A stretch of DNA of 64,000 nucleotides from the NCBI RefSeq assembly GCF_004099695.1, contig NZ_SCHL01000001.1:124001-188000 (forward strand). The letters are read 5' to 3'. The stretch comes from Methanosarcina sp. MSH10X1. Its GTDB lineage: Archaea > Halobacteriota > Methanosarcinia > Methanosarcinales > Methanosarcinaceae. The notes below the pieces were generated by a model. The model was not told the origin of the DNA. It saw only the letters and a list, made by a program, of their open reading frames with translations, and made no database searches. Shown here piece after piece: positions 54,934 through 63,388 of this stretch; positions within the stretch are counted from its first letter, which is position 1; each line of letters starts with the position of its first letter. The position numbers and the translations under genes were made by a program.

Positions 54934-55570
54934 AGAGATTTAATTAATACCATATGGACAGGTAATCCCGTAGCTCTGAATCAGGCTGAGCTATTATGGA
55001 AAGCAGCAGTGATCAGGATTCTGCCCATAATACAAACTTTTACGGCAGGATCCTCTGACATAAACTTTAAATATAATAAGCGTAGCTGCGGCATTTTATT
55101 TATGCAACTGGAAGACAAAGTACCTGGTTTAATATCAGAGTAATCTGCCCTGGAAGATATATCAGGATTGCCAGGAAATTTAGCTTAAGAGAGGTCTTTA
55201 AAAAATGGCTTCACTTTTTTAGAAATAATTAGAATGCTCTTAGCCAGCTGAACTGTTTTCTATGGGGAACAAAATCTTATGTATTCAATTGGAACAAACT
55301 CTTATGTATTCAATTGGAACAAACTCTTATGTATTCAATTGGAACAAACTCTTATGTATTCGAGATACTGGGCATGCCTGTAACTCTACAAAAGATATTT
55401 TATACATCCATAAGTTCGTTTGAAACGCGATATTCCTGGTATTTTATTTCCTGCTTACGAGGAAAAGGGAAGTAGTAAGGGCAAATTTCTTGAGTCTAGT
55501 TAAGTTCCTGTCTTTAAAGAGTTATATTACCAGATTTTAAGAGCTATATTACCAGATTAAGCTGCAAAAG
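54934..55570. other. spacer with 25-bp tandem repeat
   Basis: Holds the repeat described at 55271-55360; otherwise no gene or RNA recognised. Confidence 0.6.
55271..55360 (+). repeat. 25-bp tandem repeat, 3.6 copies
   Basis: Units at 55271-55295, 55296-55320 and 55321-55345, partial at 55346-55360, each with CTTATGTATTCAATTGGAAC. Copies 2 and 3 are identical. Confidence 0.9.
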
Positions 55571-55652
55571 AATCTGTGTTTAGGATTTGGTAGGAATAAT
55601 TATAAAATCTAACTATTAATTATATAGTACCTTATTTTTACGGGGGTAGAAA

Positions 55653-56063
55653 ATGAGAAAAGGATTTATGGTTTTCATAGTTTTACTTGGTGCATTCCTG
55701 GCGATAGGATGCGCGGATACGGCTGATGAAGGCGAAGTGGGTGAAGAAGTAACTCCAGTTGAAACGCCTGTAACTCCGGTTTCGGCTGTAACGCCTCAAC
55801 CTTTAGATGAAGGTGAAATTGTCGAAGTTACCATTGAGGACTCCGCCTTTAACCCGCAGTCAGTCGAAATCTCGGCAGGGGATACTGTGAGATGGACAAA
55901 TCGGGATTCAGTTGACCATTCCGCGACAGGGCCGACCTTCAACTCAGGCATAATAGCACCTGGTCAATCCTTTGAATTCCTATTTACAGACGCGGGAACC
56001 TATAACTACAATTGTTCGATCCATCCTTCTATGGAAGGAACTGTAGTAGTTCGGGAAGAGTAA
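55653..56063 (+). CDS. cupredoxin (plastocyanin-like) lipoprotein
   Basis: The product has 136 residues. The lipobox signal peptide (FLAIGCAD) and a short TPVETPVTPV linker resemble the preceding array. The rest is a blue-copper domain: VEVTIEDSAFNPQSVEISAG, DTVRWTNRDSVDHSA (His ligand 1), then FTDAGTYNYNCSIHPSMEG, supplying Cys, His and Met. All four type-1 copper ligands are present. It probably carries electrons at the outer face of the membrane. A GGGGGTAGAAA site precedes the ATG. Confidence 0.88.
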   Translation: MRKGFMVFIVLLGAFLAIGCADTADEGEVGEEVTPVETPVTPVSAVTPQPLDEGEIVEVTIEDSAFNPQSVEISAGDTVRWTNRDSVDHSATGPTFNSGIIAPGQSFEFLFTDAGTYNYNCSIHPSMEGTVVVREE

Positions 56064-56398
56064 GGTTTACTTCGGGCATAGCATTATAGAATAAGGATAA
56101 GCTTGTTAAAAACTTTCTATTAAAAGAACAAATTTTAAAAACATTTTTTTACTTTTTAGGTATATATTAAGGATTATTTTTGCCATTAACGATTCTCAAT
56201 TTACTGTATAGTGTAAATTTGCTATTGAAAACAACCGTCTTCTGGCAAATGGAATACGATCTTTTTTCCTGCGACAGTATTCGTATTTTCACGCTAAATC
56301 TCCTTCAGGCGCTTGACCTGAAAAAATAAAAGTTAGGAAGAATGTTAAGTAAAAAATATGGTAATAAATAAAAAGTGACTGCTTGACCTGATGTTCGA
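56064..56398. other. intergenic region between convergent genes
   Basis: No gene or repeat recognised. GCTTGACCTGA occurs twice (56310 and 56381). Confidence 0.5.
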
Positions 56399-57589
56399 TT
56401 ACTGGATATCTCCCCCGACCTCGGCATATCTGGGATCAATTTCCACAGCTTTTATGTATGCTTCTTCAGCCTCTTCTTCCCGCCCGAGGAAACTCAGACA
56501 GACAGCTTTTCCGAACCATGAGTCAGCAGCCTCCGGGTTAAGCTTGAGCGCCTTTTCATAGATTTCCAGAGCTTCCTCAAAGCGTTTGAGCTGGGCAAGC
56601 ACGAAACCCAGGCTGGAATAGGCTTCAAAGTACTCAGGATCAAGCTGTGTGGCTTTCCTGTATGTTTCTACAGCCTCCTCGAATCTCTGTATCTGGCTGA
56701 GGGTGAAACCCTTATTGTACCAGACATCGGCATTTTCGGGATTAATTTCAATTGCTTTGTCAAAGGCTTTAATTGCCTCGTCATATTTTTCGAGATTTTC
56801 GAGATCTATTCCCATATTGTTCCAGGCGTCGTCGTTTTCAGGATCCAGTTCCACAGCTTTTTCATAGGCTTTTAACGCCTGCCTGTAACTCCCAAGGCTA
56901 TCCAGGTCCACGCCTTTGTAGTACCACGCCTCGAGAAAGTTAGGATCAAGTTCGAGCGCTTTATCGTAAGCAAGAATTGCTTCATCATAATTACCCATTT
57001 GCCCGAGGGCTATGCCTTTTCCTGCCCAGGCTTCTTTGTAATCGGGATTTTCCTCAAGAACTTTTTCATAGGCTTCGTTAGCCTCCTCGTAATCTCCAGC
57101 CTGACTCAGGTTCAGAGCCTTTCCATACCATGCATTGGGATAATCGGGTCTGAGCTCAAGAGCTTTCTCATAGGCCTTAACAGCCTCTTTGTGCTTTCCA
57201 GCCTGTGAGAAGGAAAAAGCCATATTGTTCCAGAGGTCCGGATCTTCGGGATTGATCTTGATAGCTCTGTTATAGAGTTCAAGAGCCTCTTCGTATCTTC
57301 CAAGAGTCTCAAGGACTGCAGCTTTATTATTCAAAAGGTAGATGTTATTAGGATCCTTGTCGATCGCCTTATCAAAAGATACAATTGCCTCATTAAGCTT
57401 GCCAAGCCTGAGAAAGTCAAGTCCGCATTCGTTAAGTTCGGCTGCAAGGACCTCATTACTGACTTCCTGCTTACCCATATCCCCCGAATCACTCAGCACA
57501 TACATGTCTTCGGAAACCGTCTCTTCTCCAGGTTTTTCTTCCCCGCCTTCTTCTGTGAAGGTTTTATCTTTTGTTTCGTCGGAACTCAT
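56399..57589 (-). CDS. TPR-repeat protein
   Basis: The product has 396 residues. An acidic disordered N-terminus (~1-45) is followed by ten tetratricopeptide repeats of 34 residues with the consensus AWYxKGxALxxLGxYEEAxxAYEKALELDPx. There is no signal or membrane segment. It is a cytoplasmic protein-protein interaction scaffold by inference. It is divergent from the HAD gene. Confidence 0.9.
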   Translation of the reverse strand: MSSDETKDKTFTEEGGEEKPGEETVSEDMYVLSDSGDMGKQEVSNEVLAAELNECGLDFLRLGKLNEAIVSFDKAIDKDPNNIYLLNNKAAVLETLGRYEEALELYNRAIKINPEDPDLWNNMAFSFSQAGKHKEAVKAYEKALELRPDYPNAWYGKALNLSQAGDYEEANEAYEKVLEENPDYKEAWAGKGIALGQMGNYDEAILAYDKALELDPNFLEAWYYKGVDLDSLGSYRQALKAYEKAVELDPENDDAWNNMGIDLENLEKYDEAIKAFDKAIEINPENADVWYNKGFTLSQIQRFEEAVETYRKATQLDPEYFEAYSSLGFVLAQLKRFEEALEIYEKALKLNPEAADSWFGKAVCLSFLGREEEAEEAYIKAVEIDPRYAEVGGDIQ

Positions 57590-57851
57590 ATCAAAATTTC
57601 CTATTCTGCCTTTTATAGTAGATCCTGCGGATTCTTAATTACCCGCGCTCGGTATTTACTTAAATCTGTTGTTCGCTATGATTTATACATCTGTCCTTTA
57701 TGGCTTTTATAGCCTCTCCCCAAAAAACCCTGCGAAAAGTTCAGGAAAGGACAAAAGAGCGAGAAAAAACAATATCTACAAAGTTCAGAAAGCAGGCAGG
57801 CCCGAAAGAATGGAAGAGAATGGAAAGAGAAGGAAAGAACCTGGTAAAAAT

Positions 57852-58547
57852 ATGGAAAAGATCTATCCCGTAGCCCTGAAAGCCGTGCTTTTTGATATGG
57901 ATAATACCCTTTTTGACTTCGTAGCGGCAAAACTCAAAGCTTGCAGGGAAGTTATCTCACGTATTGGGAAAGAAAAAGAGGATATTGCCAGAGAGCCTAC
58001 GGAGCTTTTCGAGTATTTCCTGAGAGGGTCTTACGGTTTTGAAGACTACGAAAATATTCGAGACTACATGAAGGAGAGAAATATTTTTACAGCTCAGGGT
58101 TACAGTGAGTGCTGTGAAATATACGAAAGAGAAAAACTTCAAAACCTTGAACTTTATCCAGCTGTAGCGGATACGCTTGATAAGCTTAAGGAGCTGGGTT
58201 TAAAGCTTGTTATTATAACGGATGCCGACAGGTATCATGCACTGGCAAGGCTCACGAGAGTCGGGCTTATAGAATATTTTGATCTTGTCGTAGCCGCGGA
58301 TATGACAGGAACAAAAAAGCCAGACCCTGCACATTTCCTTTTTGCGCTTGAGGTTCTCGGGATAAAGCCCGGAGAAACCCTGGTAGTAGGGGACAGCATC
58401 AAGAGAGATATGGCACCTGCCCGGAAACTCGGACTGAAAACCGCATATGCCTCCTACGGAGACTGGAGACCCGGAGAAGGAATGGATCAATGCTTTGATT
58501 TCAGGCTCAACAAATTTTCGGATTTGCTTGAGATATCCGGACTTTAA
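57852..58547 (+). CDS. HAD-superfamily hydrolase (phosphatase-like)
   Basis: 231 residues from ATG 57852 (MEKIYPVALKAVLFDMDNTL). The frame is open upstream to 57669, but those residues are basic and family-unlike. The HAD motifs are all present: I FDMDNTLFD, II VIITDADRY, III KKPDP with the Lys, IV VVGDSIKRDM. A helical cap lies between I and II. It is a subfamily I phosphatase/phosphoglycolate-phosphatase-like enzyme; the substrate cannot be told. Start choice is uncertain because no clear ribosome binding site is seen. Confidence 0.82.
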   Translation: MEKIYPVALKAVLFDMDNTLFDFVAAKLKACREVISRIGKEKEDIAREPTELFEYFLRGSYGFEDYENIRDYMKERNIFTAQGYSECCEIYEREKLQNLELYPAVADTLDKLKELGLKLVIITDADRYHALARLTRVGLIEYFDLVVAADMTGTKKPDPAHFLFALEVLGIKPGETLVVGDSIKRDMAPARKLGLKTAYASYGDWRPGEGMDQCFDFRLNKFSDLLEISGL

Positions 58548-58574
58548 ACAGGCGTAACCGCAAATTTTTTCAAA

Positions 58575-58860
58575 AAGCATTTGATCACAAGCCTTTTCAA
58601 AAAAGGCTTGAGCGAAAACTTTTTCAAAAAAAGTTTTATCAAAAACTCTGATTTATCTAGACCGGTGTAACAGAAAAGGCTTGAGCGAAAACTTTTTCAA
58701 AAAAAGTTTTATCAAAAACTCTGATTTATCTAGACCGGTGTAACAGGAGCGTGATCGACCGGCGAAACGCAAGCCTTTCACAAAAAGGCTTGAGCGAAAA
58801 TCCCCAGGCAACGGCGTGATAAACCGGCGCAACGGTTTCGGGTCAACGGTCGCAGCACAA
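58575..58860 (-). repeat. inverted cluster of the dispersed composite repeat
   Basis: It holds the 27.7-kb repeat in opposite orientation (read on the minus strand: CGACCGTTGACCCG..., CCGTTGCGCCGG, hairpins). It includes an exact 72-bp duplication: 58601-58672 and 58674-58745, starting AAAAGGCTTGAGCG and ending ACCGGTGTAACA. A third, altered hairpin lies at 58769-58792. Confidence 0.85.
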
Positions 58861-58998
58861 TAGTTTGCAGAAAAAGAAAACCTCGGAGAAAAGAAAACTT
58901 TTGGCCGCCAGTCTGGAAACCCCTGAAAGGATTTTCGACTAACGGCTTTTTCTGGCTCTGGGTCTTTGACATTTACGGAAAACCTGAAGTATGGCTAC

Positions 58999-59880
58999 TC
59001 AAAGAAGATCGGAATATATCGGATTTATATCGACTGCCCTTTCATAGGCTTCCATTGCTTTCTGGTGTTTCTTAATCCTGTCGTAGACAATACCCTTACC
59101 AATCCAGGCTTTTGTGAAACTTGGATTAATATCGATAGCTCTCTCAAAAGCCTGAAGTGCCTCTTTGTATTTCTCTAGGTCTCTCAGAGCAATTCCCTTA
59201 TTATACCAGAACCGGGCATTCTCGGGATTCGTTTTTATCTTGCTGTCAAACACCTCCACGGCTTTTTCGGTATAAAGTCTTGCCTCATCATGCTTTCCAA
59301 GCCAGCGCAGAGCTACGCCCTTGTTATAAAGGGCTTTCCCGTTCGCGGGATTTAACTCAAGAGCCCTGTTAAACGCGCTAATGGCCTCCTCATAACTCTT
59401 TATATTGCAAAGCCCCATACCTTTCTTACACCATTCGCTTGCGCTCATGGAGCCCATATCAAAATTTTTCTCATATAAACGGATAGCCTTTTCAAAATCA
59501 TCCATAGCGTCTTCATATGCCTTCATTTCCCTCAGAGCCATTCCCCGCCGATACCAGACTTCAGGATCCTCAGGAGCGAGGTATATAGCCCTGTAGTAAG
59601 CATCCAGAGCTTCTCTATACTGCATCAGGCCCATAAGCAGTTCGGCTTTGGAGTACCAGGTCTTCGCATCCGAAGGATTGATCTGAAGGGACATGTCAAG
59701 GGAATCGAGGGCTTCATCATATCTATAAAGACTTTTTAAAACCATCCCTTTACTAAACAGGATTTTTGCATTGTCAGGGCTTATCTCCAGAGCTTTATTG
59801 TATGCATCCAGAGCTTCTGTAAATCTTCTGAGCTCATGAAGTGCAACACCTTTATTGTACCACTCATTCGAAGTCATCAC
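58999..59880 (-). CDS. TPR-repeat protein
   Basis: The product has 293 residues, about seven to eight 34-residue TPR units of the type WYNKGVALxELRRFxEALDAYNKALEIxPD. One degenerate unit near 140-160 (YEKNFDMGSMSASEW) suggests an insertion between repeat blocks. No other domain. Related in style to the TPR gene at 56.4 kb but not a close duplicate. Confidence 0.9.
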   Translation of the reverse strand: MMTSNEWYNKGVALHELRRFTEALDAYNKALEISPDNAKILFSKGMVLKSLYRYDEALDSLDMSLQINPSDAKTWYSKAELLMGLMQYREALDAYYRAIYLAPEDPEVWYRRGMALREMKAYEDAMDDFEKAIRLYEKNFDMGSMSASEWCKKGMGLCNIKSYEEAISAFNRALELNPANGKALYNKGVALRWLGKHDEARLYTEKAVEVFDSKIKTNPENARFWYNKGIALRDLEKYKEALQAFERAIDINPSFTKAWIGKGIVYDRIKKHQKAMEAYERAVDINPIYSDLL

Positions 59881-60813
59881 TCAACCACACCTTTTTTCGA
59901 TTACGTTTTCCACCGTTTACCACATTCACTCTAGCAGTAATAATATATGCCTTCAGAGCGTTAAATCAATTTTGTACTTTAGTTCCGTACTAAAAATAAG
60001 GATATATTTACAGTCTCACACTACGATTTACGTTTTGAGGACATATTTACGGTTACACATGGAAACTATGTTTTGCTCTTTTTTAAGGATTTTGAAATAA
60101 TCCTATACTTTATTATTTTAAAAATAAGGTCTTTAAATTGTGGACAGAATTAGATAAAGTAAAACAACTTTATACTATACTCTTCCAAAGTATTATTCAA
60201 ACTGATAAAAATATATTTATTTTTGTCTCAAATTCTTTCCCCCTTCCCCTATTTAACCCATAATTTTGCCCTGACCCGGAAAAATTTGACATATAGAATA
60301 AAAATAGAAAAATCCTGTAAGTTCAATCTTTGCAAAAGCTGAGGCTTCCTCCTCTCACGGCATGTCAGAAGCCTGATTCCTATCTAATCACATTGAGAAC
60401 CTATGACCTCTCCAAGTTATGAAGACCTACTTAGGCCCTGGGGCTTAAATTAGAACTGGGTTTCTCTTTTTGCAGCTTTTAATCTCATTAAAGAGGATTC
60501 CAAAGATCTCTATAAGAATAACAGGTACGATTCTGCCGGAGGTTCCGTCAGACCAGATGAATTAATTAATACATTTAAGAAGCTTTTAAACCACAGGCAA
60601 ATACCTTTAACAGGTTGTTTAGTAAAGGCTTTTAGTAAAAAATTTAATAAAAGCGCTCGAAAATATTTATGGTACGTTTCTGATACGCCTGATGGGATAA
60701 AAAATTTTCAAAGGGGTGCCCTAAAAAGATCTCGCTTTTCAGAGCCGTTTTTCAATTTATAATGCCCTGTTTTAGAATGGAGTTTTTTATGCTATAAGCT
60801 ACTGGCTTTTGAG
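59881..60813. other. long intergenic region, possible mobile-element end
   Basis: 0.9 kb without a gene. AGGCTTC (60342-60348) and GAAGCCT (60368-60374) enclose a CTCCTCTCACGGCATGTCA loop. This is reminiscent of the hairpin ends of IS605/TnpB-type elements in methanogens. No tnpA or tnpB is present. The rest is AT-rich. Confidence 0.35.
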
Positions 60814-61326
60814 TTAAATATGAGCACGCCTTAAGACCATTCCCACCCTGGCTCTCAGTTCTACAGGGTTAAGAGGCGTAGTAACGTAGTCATCAACTCC
60901 CGACTCAAAAGCCCTAACCCTATTTTTCACCCCGCCTCTTTCACTGAGCACCATCACCGGGATCCACCAGTACCTTGAACTGCTTCTAAGTTGCTTGCAT
61001 ATTTTAAAGCCATCAATATCCGCAAGTCCGGTATCCAGCAGGACAAGGTCAGGCGTCTCAGTTTTCACGGCTTCAAGTGCTGAAAAGCCACCGGGAACTT
61101 TGACAACGTTATAATTTTCAGCTTCAAGCGTAACCTTAATATTGGGAGTACTGCTCCCTTCGCCCATAATCAGGATTTTCTGCCTTGTATCCTTAAAATT
61201 TGCAATACGGATTTTTACCAGTTCCTCCGGAACTGAAAGAGTAGAGGCAATATCTCCTTCAGATATTTCAGGCTGCGCTTCAATCAATTTCAAAATTTCA
61301 TGATCAAGATTTTTATTATCCATCAC
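60814..61326 (-). CDS. winged-helix plus degenerate receiver domain protein
   Basis: The product has 170 residues. Residues ~5-48 form a short Lrp/AsnC-like helix-turn-helix (LKLIEAQPEISEGDIASTLSV). Residues ~50-168 are a CheY-type receiver: phosphoacceptor-position Asp in LVLLDTGLADIDG, then VMVLSERGG and VDDYVTTPLNPVELRARV. The acidic pair is replaced by GEGSS, and the conserved Lys before Pro (TKP) is TTP here, so normal phosphorylation switching is doubtful. No histidine kinase is adjacent. Confidence 0.8.
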   Translation of the reverse strand: MMDNKNLDHEILKLIEAQPEISEGDIASTLSVPEELVKIRIANFKDTRQKILIMGEGSSTPNIKVTLEAENYNVVKVPGGFSALEAVKTETPDLVLLDTGLADIDGFKICKQLRSSSRYWWIPVMVLSERGGVKNRVRAFESGVDDYVTTPLNPVELRARVGMVLRRAHI

Positions 61327-61556
61327 CCTCCATCACCATACAGTATACATTTTCTTAGGTATTAAACATTTCTCAAATTTTTTGTAATATACGGTAATAT
61401 AAACTTAACATAGTATGAAGAGAGCAGAGTTATCCAAATATTTAGAAGAATTTTTATGTATCGCCGGCTTAACCAATAAGCAGATAAGTTTATAACCGTA
61501 AATAGCAAGTTAATATTGGAAATAAGAATCACTTACGGAGAACAGCCACCTCTGAG

Positions 61557-61847
61557 ATGATAACAATGGATCCAATGGAAAAAATCTTCGGAAAAACCGC
61601 ACAAATGACAGTACTCAAGAACCTGATCGAACACCAGAACGAATCAACATACCTTTCGGGGATAGCTGAAGAAACCGGCCTGTCTCACTCCAGCGTGTCA
61701 AGGGTTATTACCCCGTTGATCGCATCAGGCATCGTTATAGAAAAACCGCTGGGAAAGCAAATCCGGACTTTTCAGCTCAATATGGACAGCGAAGCAACAA
61801 GGCTGATCATAGATTTCTATAATAAAATCAACCAGATGCTGGAATAA
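61557..61847 (+). CDS. winged-helix transcriptional regulator (MarR/ArsR-like)
   Basis: The product has 96 residues with a single wHTH: MTVLKNLIEHQNESTYLSGI, AEETGLSHSSVSRVITPLIASGIV (recognition helix), EKPLGKQIRTFQLN (wing), then a C-terminal helix for dimerisation. ATGs at 61557, 61566 and 61575 are possible starts. No metal-binding Cys/His set is visible, so the ligand is unknown. It is divergent from the receiver gene. Confidence 0.82.
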   Translation: MITMDPMEKIFGKTAQMTVLKNLIEHQNESTYLSGIAEETGLSHSSVSRVITPLIASGIVIEKPLGKQIRTFQLNMDSEATRLIIDFYNKINQMLE

Positions 61848-61993
61848 GCCCGAAAAAAACAGAAGCTTGAAAAAAAGAAAACAAGGGGCAGAACAGGTTT
61901 ACTGTCCCGTCTTTTAAAATTTACTATGGATAAACTATAATACAGTTCCAGCCAGAAGATTTTCAGCCTGAAGACCCTGATTCAAAGTATTCT

Positions 61994-62923
61994 TTATGTG
62001 GCCTCTTTTTTGAGACTATCAATATATACACTTGCAGAAGTAGCTGCGAGCGCCCCATCTCTAACAGCTGCCACAAGCTGCCATATTGGAGTGTCACGGC
62101 AGTCTCCCGCAGCAAAAACTCCTTTCTTCGAAGTTTCAAGGAAACTGTTCGTTTTGATGAAACCTCTCTCATCCTTTTCCACATCAATAATCTCAGTGTT
62201 CGGATGAATACCTACGTAGATAAAAACGCCGTCCGTATCCAATTCGTGTTTTTCTCCGTTTTTTAAATTCTCATAGATTACTTTTTCGACTCTTCGAATT
62301 TCTCCTCTGCTTCCTATAATTTCGAGAATCTGGGCATTGAGTATGAATTCAATACTCGGGATTGCAAAAGCTCTTTCCTGAAGAATTTTTGCAGCTCTTA
62401 GTTTGTCTCGTCTGTGGATAAGGTAAACTTTTCGAGCAATTTTTGATAGGAGAATTGCATCCGCCACTGCTGAATTGCCGCCTCCTACTACTACAATGGT
62501 TTTGTTTCTGAAAAAAGGCCCGTCACAGATGGCGCAATAAGAAACTCCTTTACTGAGAAACTCTTTTTCTCCGGGTACGTTCAGATGCTCAGGATTTGCG
62601 CCAGTAGCGATTATAACAGCTTTCGATTCAAGATCTCCGCTGTCCGTGGAGATTATTTTCTTTTCCCCTTCGTCATGAATACGAAGCACTTCGGTTATCT
62701 TCGTTTCTACCCCAACCTCCAGAGCATGGCTTTTAAATTTTTCCATTAGCTCAACCCCGGATATTGCTGGAAAGCCAGGGTAATTTTCTACTACATCCGC
62801 AAATGCAATCTGGCCGCTAATTTCGCTTCTTTCAAGGATCAGAGTATTATGTCCGAAACGTACGGCATAGATACCGGCTGCAAGCCCTGCAGGCCCTCCT
62901 CCAATAATGATCAGGTCGTACAT
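61994..62923 (-). CDS. trxB: thioredoxin reductase
   Basis: The product has 309 residues, the usual length. FAD motif IIGGGPAGLAAGIYAVRFG, ENYPGFP, NADP(H) motif VVGGGNSAVADA followed by HRRDKLRA, redox-active CAICDG, and C-terminal FAAGDCRDTPIWQLVAAVRDGA. HRRDKLRA is a typical NADPH-binding feature. It reduces thioredoxin; the small thioredoxin gene 54 bp upstream is the likely partner and shares the transcript. Confidence 0.95.
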   Translation of the reverse strand: MYDLIIIGGGPAGLAAGIYAVRFGHNTLILERSEISGQIAFADVVENYPGFPAISGVELMEKFKSHALEVGVETKITEVLRIHDEGEKKIISTDSGDLESKAVIIATGANPEHLNVPGEKEFLSKGVSYCAICDGPFFRNKTIVVVGGGNSAVADAILLSKIARKVYLIHRRDKLRAAKILQERAFAIPSIEFILNAQILEIIGSRGEIRRVEKVIYENLKNGEKHELDTDGVFIYVGIHPNTEIIDVEKDERGFIKTNSFLETSKKGVFAAGDCRDTPIWQLVAAVRDGALAATSASVYIDSLKKEAT

Positions 62924-62977
62924 ATTTCCCTCCGGAATCAGAAAAAAGTTTAAGAAAATTCATATTTCAGTTTTAAT

Positions 62978-63220
62978 TCAGCTTATACGGGCAATAGCAT
63001 CGGCTTTTTTCGGAAGGCCTGTAAAAGCTACCTCCCCTTCAATAATAGTCGTAGGAACCCCAACTATGCCGTATTTATCAATCAGCGCCTGGCCCTCCGG
63101 AGTTTCCACATCTATTTCCTCGTATTCAAAGTTGTACTCGGATCTCAAATCTTTCCAGAGTCTACGAGCTGACGGACAGGCCGTACACCAGCTGGCATGA
63201 ATAAGTGTGACTTTAACCAT
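62978..63220 (-). CDS. small thioredoxin/glutaredoxin-like protein
   Basis: The product has 80 residues. The redox motif is WCTACPSARRLW (C-T-A-C) after the first strand, the cis-Pro loop is GIVGVPTTII, and the family end is GLPKKADAIARI. It is of the short archaeal thioredoxin type. First gene of a two-gene unit with trxB, presumably the reductase's substrate and a donor for disulfide reduction in the cytoplasm. ATG 63220 follows AGAGGGG. Confidence 0.9.
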   Translation of the reverse strand: MVKVTLIHASWCTACPSARRLWKDLRSEYNFEYEEIDVETPEGQALIDKYGIVGVPTTIIEGEVAFTGLPKKADAIARIS

Positions 63221-63388
63221 GATAAAACCCCTCTAAAAACTGTAATTATGCAAGCAAATCCATTGTAGTATTAATTTATAGATATAAATAAGTTAACCGT
63301 ACCCGTAAACCCGGAAAATGAAGACTTTTTATCGCCCGGATCTACCCGAACAAAAAGCTTTAAACCAGGAGGGCTCCTAAAGCGGGAT

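Noticed and set aside
54552-54953. 133-codon minus-strand Ser/Thr/Val-rich frame
   Set aside because: Shadow of the low-complexity lipoprotein on the plus strand; repetitive GC-biased codons keep both strands open.
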